Shown: positions 60,853-64,000 of the stretch, in pieces
How positions within the stretch are numbered: the stretch's first letter is position 1
How the letters are laid out: the number at the start of each line of letters is the position of its first letter
Origin: Myxococcales bacterium
GTDB taxonomy: Bacteria; Myxococcota_A; Polyangia; Polyangiales; Polyangiaceae
Length of the DNA stretch: 64,000 nucleotides
Assembly (NCBI GenBank): GCA_947473045.1
Contig: CANJCO010000017.1
Span: forward strand, 1-64,000
Reading direction: 5' to 3'
The notes under the pieces: model-generated
The model's database searches: none
Told to the model about the DNA's origin: nothing
Seen by the model: only the letters and a program-made list of their open reading frames with translations
Translations under genes and position numbers: made by a program

Positions 60853-61706
60853 GACCAGCCGATCGCGAGGAATGCCTTGGTGAGAATGAAGTCGGCGATG
60901 AGTATGCAGATCGACACGACGACGACCGTCTTGGTTGTGGCGCGACCCACGCCCTCGGTGCCGCCGGTGGTGCGCAGGCCGAAGTGGCAGCCTACGATCG
61001 CGATGATGAATCCGAAGACCGGCGTCTTGGCGAGGCCCGCCCAGAGATCGGCGAAATTGGCGGTCTCGAGCGACGTGCGCACGAAAAGCTGCGGCGTGAT
61101 CCCGTACTCGGTCGCGCAGATGAGCATGGCGCCGAGGGAGCCGAGAGCGAGCGCGATGAGACTGAGCACCGGCATCGCGATGATCGACGCCAGCACGCGC
61201 GGGAGTACCAGTTTTTTTGCCGGATCGGCGCCGAGCGCCCGAATGGCGTCTACCTGCTCGGTGACATTCATCGCGCCCACTTCGGCGGCCATGCCGCTTC
61301 CGATTCGCCCGCCCACGATCACCGCGGTGAGCGTCGGCGCGAGCTCGCGCAGATACGACAGCACGATGACCCGCGGGATGTACTCGACTCCGCCGAAGCG
61401 TCGCAGCCCGAACGCAAATTGAATGGTCATGACCATGCCGATGAAAATGCTGGTCACTGCGACGATGCCGGTCGACTCCACGCCGAGCGCGTCGAGCTGG
61501 TGGATCGTGGCGTCGATCTCGAGCGGCCTGCGAAAGAGCGATCGCGCCGTGCGCGCGGAGAGCAGCGCGACGGCGCCGAGCTGCGTCACCAGCTCGGTGA
61601 CCCGGGCCACCTGCCCCTGAACGAAGGACGGAGCGCCCGCCGCGAGCGGCGGAGGTGCGATCGACGACCCCGGCGGCGCGGGGTCAGGCACCTTGCGACC
61701 CGTCAC
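60849..61706 (-). CDS. mlaE: MlaE-family lipid ABC transporter permease
   Basis: 285 residues. MlaE/YrbE signatures: SIFIGMVMTIQFAFGLRRFGG, LSYLRELAPTLTAVIVGGRIGSGMAAEVGAM, EQVDAIRALGADP and TPVFGFIIAIVGCHFGLRTTGGTEGVGRATT (all read in parts), with five to six membrane helices. MlaE with MlaF (ATPase) and MlaD moves phospholipids between membranes; neither partner is in the window. It is preceded by an overlapping lipoprotein gene and followed by the small membrane gene and FtsX-like permease. Confidence 0.93.
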   Translation of the reverse strand: MTGRKVPDPAPPGSSIAPPPLAAGAPSFVQGQVARVTELVTQLGAVALLSARTARSLFRRPLEIDATIHQLDALGVESTGIVAVTSIFIGMVMTIQFAFGLRRFGGVEYIPRVIVLSYLRELAPTLTAVIVGGRIGSGMAAEVGAMNVTEQVDAIRALGADPAKKLVLPRVLASIIAMPVLSLIALALGSLGAMLICATEYGITPQLFVRTSLETANFADLWAGLAKTPVFGFIIAIVGCHFGLRTTGGTEGVGRATTKTVVVVSICILIADFILTKAFLAIGWS

Positions 61707-62230
61707 TTTTCGACCGCGCGCGGCGCGTCGGCGTCGAGCGCGCGAAACCCCTTCGCGAACGCTTCGAACGTCGGCGCCCCGACCTCAAAATGCTCCGGCG
61801 GTACGACGTAGGCGAGGTCGTAGACGCAGCCGTTTTTCTTCATCACGAAGAGGTCGTAGCGCATGCGAACGCCGTCGAGGTTTGCCGCCATCACCGTGTG
61901 CTGCGCCTCGCGTCCGTCGAACGGCACGAGGGCTTCGGTGACGTATTCGCGCTGCGTCGTGCCCATGATGAGCTGCGCCGTCAGCGAGGCGAGCGGCACG
62001 TCATCGGCGGCCACATCGCAGCGAGCCGTCACGAGCACCGAGGCTCCAAGCGCGTCGTCGCGAAACGCGAGCTTCGCGTCCGTCACCCGAAGCGCGCGCC
62101 ATGCCTCGGGAACTGCGGCCACTCCAAACGCGACGTGCGCGTCGCGGTAGACGCGTCCATCGAATGCGGCAGCGCCGCAGCCGAGCATCGCGGCCAGCGC
62201 CGCAACCACTACGCCGCGACAAGCCCGCAT
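61703..62230 (-). CDS. Lipoprotein upstream of mlaE
   Basis: 175 residues. A signal peptide with a good lipobox (AAMLGC) is followed by a single beta-rich domain with TVMAANLDGVRMRYDLFVMKKNGCVYDLAYVVP (in parts). The pattern resembles PsbP/DUF-type envelope proteins, but no firm match is claimed. Its stop overlaps the mlaE start (ATGA), so it probably serves the lipid-transport unit. First gene of the ten-gene run. Confidence 0.68.
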   Translation of the reverse strand: MRACRGVVVAALAAMLGCGAAAFDGRVYRDAHVAFGVAAVPEAWRALRVTDAKLAFRDDALGASVLVTARCDVAADDVPLASLTAQLIMGTTQREYVTEALVPFDGREAQHTVMAANLDGVRMRYDLFVMKKNGCVYDLAYVVPPEHFEVGAPTFEAFAKGFRALDADAPRAVEK

Positions 62231-62279
62231 GCCGAGCGTGATACCACAATCGCGGGCGCCTTCGCGACGCCCGCGGCGA

Positions 62280-63725
62280 TCAGTCTGCGGCGCCGAGCTT
62301 GCGCTCGATGGCCTCGAGGTGCGCTCGCACCTCCGGATCGGCCGTGCGCAGGCCCTCCACCTTGCGAACCGCGCTCATGACCGTCGTGTGATCGCGGTTG
62401 CCGAACGCCCGTCCCAGCTCGGGAAAGCTGCACTTGAGGCGCTGCTTGCACAGGTACATCGCGACGTGTCGCGCAAAGGCGATGCTCTTGTGGCGGTCTT
62501 TCGACAGCAGATCGGTCGAGCGGAGCTTGAAGTGGTGGCAGACGATTCGCTGGATGTCCTCGACGCTCGACTCGGTGGGCCGCGCCGACGACGCAGCCAG
62601 AATTTCCTGGCGCGCGAACTCGATGGTGATGGGGCGCCCGAGCAGCGACGACTTCGCCGTGAGGCGAACGAGGGTTCCTTCGAGCTCGCGCACGTTGCTG
62701 CGCACGCTCTGAGCGATCGTGAGCACGACCTCGTCGGCGATGTCGATCTTCTCGAGCTGCGCCTTTTTGCGTACGATCGCGACGCGGGTCTCGAGCTCCG
62801 GGGGCTGAATGTCCGCGACGAGCCCGCTCGCGAAGCGCGAGACGAGTCGCTCTTCCATGCGCTCGAGCTGCTGCGGGTATTTGTCGCTCGTCAGGATGAT
62901 TTGGCGATCGGCCTGATGCAGAGCGTTGAACGCGTGGAAGAACTCTTCCTGCGTCTGCGTCTTGCTCGCGAGAAACTGAATGTCGTCGACCAGCAGCAAG
63001 TCGCAGCGTTCGCGATAACGGGCGCGAAACTCGCTCATTTTCTGGTCCTGCAGCGCCTGCACGAACTCGTTGATGAACTTCTCGGCCGAGATGTAAACGA
63101 TGCGCGCGCCGGGACGCTCTTCGCGAACGCGGTGCGCTACGGCATGCACGAGGTGCGTCTTGCCGAGACCGGTGCCCCCGCACAAAAAGAGCGGGTTGTG
63201 GCGCGGGCCCATGCCGCCGGCGGCCGCCATCGAGGCCGCGTACGCCAACTGATTGGACGGGCCGATGACGAAGTTCGAAAACGTGTATTTTGCATTCAGA
63301 CCTTCGAGCGGCGGCGCCACAGCCTGCAGCCGAACGCTCTCGGGGGCCCTGGTTCGCGTCGGCGCTGGCATCAGCTCGCGCTCCGGAGTGGGAGCGTGCA
63401 CCGAGACCGGCCGCTCGAGCTGCCCGCCGACAGACCACGCCACCTGAACGCTCCACCCCGTGGCCTGCCGAATCTGGTCGGTCATCGTCGGCATGAAATG
63501 GTCGTGCACCCACTGCCGCACGAACTCGTCGCGGGCCCGCAGCGACAAGACGCCGTCGATAAGGCCATCGAACTGAACGCCTGCAAACCACTGATCAAAG
63601 CTGGCCGAGCGGGCGCGGGCATAGGCGACCGAGGCCTCCCACGCGTCGACGCCGCCCACAGATGCTAATTCACGGGACAAATGCCCCGTGGTCACACTTG
63701 AATCGCTCACGATGTCCGTCGTCAT
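62280..63725 (-). CDS. dnaA: Chromosomal replication initiator protein DnaA
   Basis: 481 residues from the ATG at 63725. An N-terminal oligomerisation domain (DQWFAGVQFDGLIDGVLSL) and linker precede the AAA+ core: Walker A GGTGLGKT (K189), Walker B LLLVDDIQFL and sensor regions. The C-terminal DNA-binding domain has the DnaA signature in GRAFGNRDHTTVMSAVRK. It recognises TTATCCACA boxes and opens the origin. A perfect box lies just upstream, so autoregulation is expected. The stop is 49 bp before the ten-gene run begins. Confidence 0.97.
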   Translation of the reverse strand: MTTDIVSDSSVTTGHLSRELASVGGVDAWEASVAYARARSASFDQWFAGVQFDGLIDGVLSLRARDEFVRQWVHDHFMPTMTDQIRQATGWSVQVAWSVGGQLERPVSVHAPTPERELMPAPTRTRAPESVRLQAVAPPLEGLNAKYTFSNFVIGPSNQLAYAASMAAAGGMGPRHNPLFLCGGTGLGKTHLVHAVAHRVREERPGARIVYISAEKFINEFVQALQDQKMSEFRARYRERCDLLLVDDIQFLASKTQTQEEFFHAFNALHQADRQIILTSDKYPQQLERMEERLVSRFASGLVADIQPPELETRVAIVRKKAQLEKIDIADEVVLTIAQSVRSNVRELEGTLVRLTAKSSLLGRPITIEFARQEILAASSARPTESSVEDIQRIVCHHFKLRSTDLLSKDRHKSIAFARHVAMYLCKQRLKCSFPELGRAFGNRDHTTVMSAVRKVEGLRTADPEVRAHLEAIERKLGAAD

Positions 63726-63795
63726 TTCCGAGCTCGACTCCTGGCGACTGATGCGGCGCAGGCCGCAAAAAACGGAACCAAAAAATTCCAACAAG

Positions 63796-63804
63796 TTATC
63801 CACA
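63796..63804 (+). promoter_or_regulatory. Perfect DnaA box TTATCCACA
   Basis: Exact consensus match, 71 bp upstream of the dnaA start. A second, inverted box (TGTGGACAG, two mismatches) at 63808-63816 is separated by three bases, making a palindromic pair with CCACA-gcg-TGTGG at its centre. Confidence 0.85.
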
Positions 63805-63807
63805 GCG

Positions 63808-63816
63808 TGTGGACAG
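63808..63816 (-). promoter_or_regulatory. Inverted, imperfect DnaA box
   Basis: Reads CTGTCCACA on the minus strand, two mismatches from consensus, facing the perfect box at 63796. Suggests cooperative DnaA binding at its own promoter. Confidence 0.55.
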
Positions 63817-64000
63817 CTTTTCGTGGTGTGCAGCTTTCGCCGCCCGATTTCCGACTCGGATTGAAGACCCCCGAGGACGGGAGGGGAACCACCGACTTGC
63901 CCCGACTCTCCCGTGAGGAGCCTCGGCCAGGAGGGTGCACTGCAGTGAAACGGTCGGGGCAGTCCCAACCAGGAAACGACTGCGTATCACCCGGCTGTTC

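Larger units (their letters stand above)
63726..64000. other. dnaA upstream region
   Basis: Non-coding as far as can be seen. An A-rich stretch (~63768-63795) adjoins the DnaA box pair. This should hold the dnaA promoter and may be part of an origin continuing beyond the window. Only one perfect DnaA box was found in the visible part. Confidence 0.5.

Noticed and set aside
63726-64000. Complete oriC
   Set aside because: Only one perfect DnaA box and one imperfect partner are visible, and the sequence ends; not enough to call an origin.

Overview
The window reads as a chromosomal segment of a high-GC bacterium, most likely a myxobacterium-like member of Myxococcota (Polyangia/Sorangiineae style). 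The signs are two very large Ser/Thr protein kinases fused to other modules, many small lipoproteins with Asp/Ala/Ser-rich linkers, cysteine-rich 'NCGxCG' lipoproteins, TPR proteins with two C-terminal membrane segments, and dense packing with many ATGA/GTGA start-stop overlaps. This is inference; no 16S or other taxonomic marker is present. I saw no tRNA, rRNA, CRISPR array, prophage or insertion sequence.

Layout. 1-3.2 kb: end of a ferritin-like diiron protein, a TetR regulator and a Rieske protein with a large unknown helical region. 3.3-5.7 kb: pyrD, a cupredoxin lipoprotein, a HAD phosphatase. 5.7-9.6 kb: kinase-ATPase-TPR giant. 9.7-15.2 kb: isopropylmalate/isocitrate dehydrogenase family enzyme, glycine-rich lipoprotein, TPR/membrane protein, a gene-poor stretch, exported protein and trypsin-like protease. 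15.3-20 kb: glmS, a methyl-accepting protein, a 50-residue zinc ribbon and a solitary DNA methyltransferase. 20-25.4 kb: envelope proteins (OmpA type, cysteine-rich lipoproteins), a BtuF-like binding protein and a VKOR-DsbA fusion. 25.5-36.6 kb: RNase R, DnaJ-like chaperone, acetyltransferase, a LolA / C45 acyltransferase / glycosyltransferase cassette, ybeY, an HU-like protein, lnt and a beta-barrel protein. 36.7-42.5 kb: rRNA methyltransferase, HAD phosphatase, argD and a P-type ATPase homologue that has lost its catalytic motifs, facing a small HMA copper-binding protein. 42.6-47.6 kb: a 1,653-residue kinase. 47.6-56.7 kb: DsbD-like lipoprotein, PLD-like protein, fadN/fadA beta-oxidation pair, cyclophilin, pxpABC (5-oxoprolinase) and an extradiol dioxygenase-like enzyme. 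56.7-62.2 kb: an unbroken run of ten minus-strand genes (lipoprotein, mlaE, small membrane protein, FtsX-like permease, DUF2203, folE, SDR, LON-domain protein, Rieske ferredoxin). 62.3-63.7 kb: dnaA, with a perfect DnaA box and an inverted partner just upstream.

Most of the window is housekeeping plus envelope biology. The most unusual locus is the catalytically degenerate P1B-type ATPase at 39972-42233: the fold, the membrane segments and an N-terminal YHS/TRASH-like metal site are kept, but the phosphorylated Asp, TGE, CPC, TGD and GDGxND motifs are all changed in an intact frame. Other points of interest are a kinase carrying a decayed cyclase-like domain, a VKOR-DsbA fusion translated with a small cysteine-rich secreted protein, the Rieske fusion, and a terminator hairpin shared with the end of lnt.
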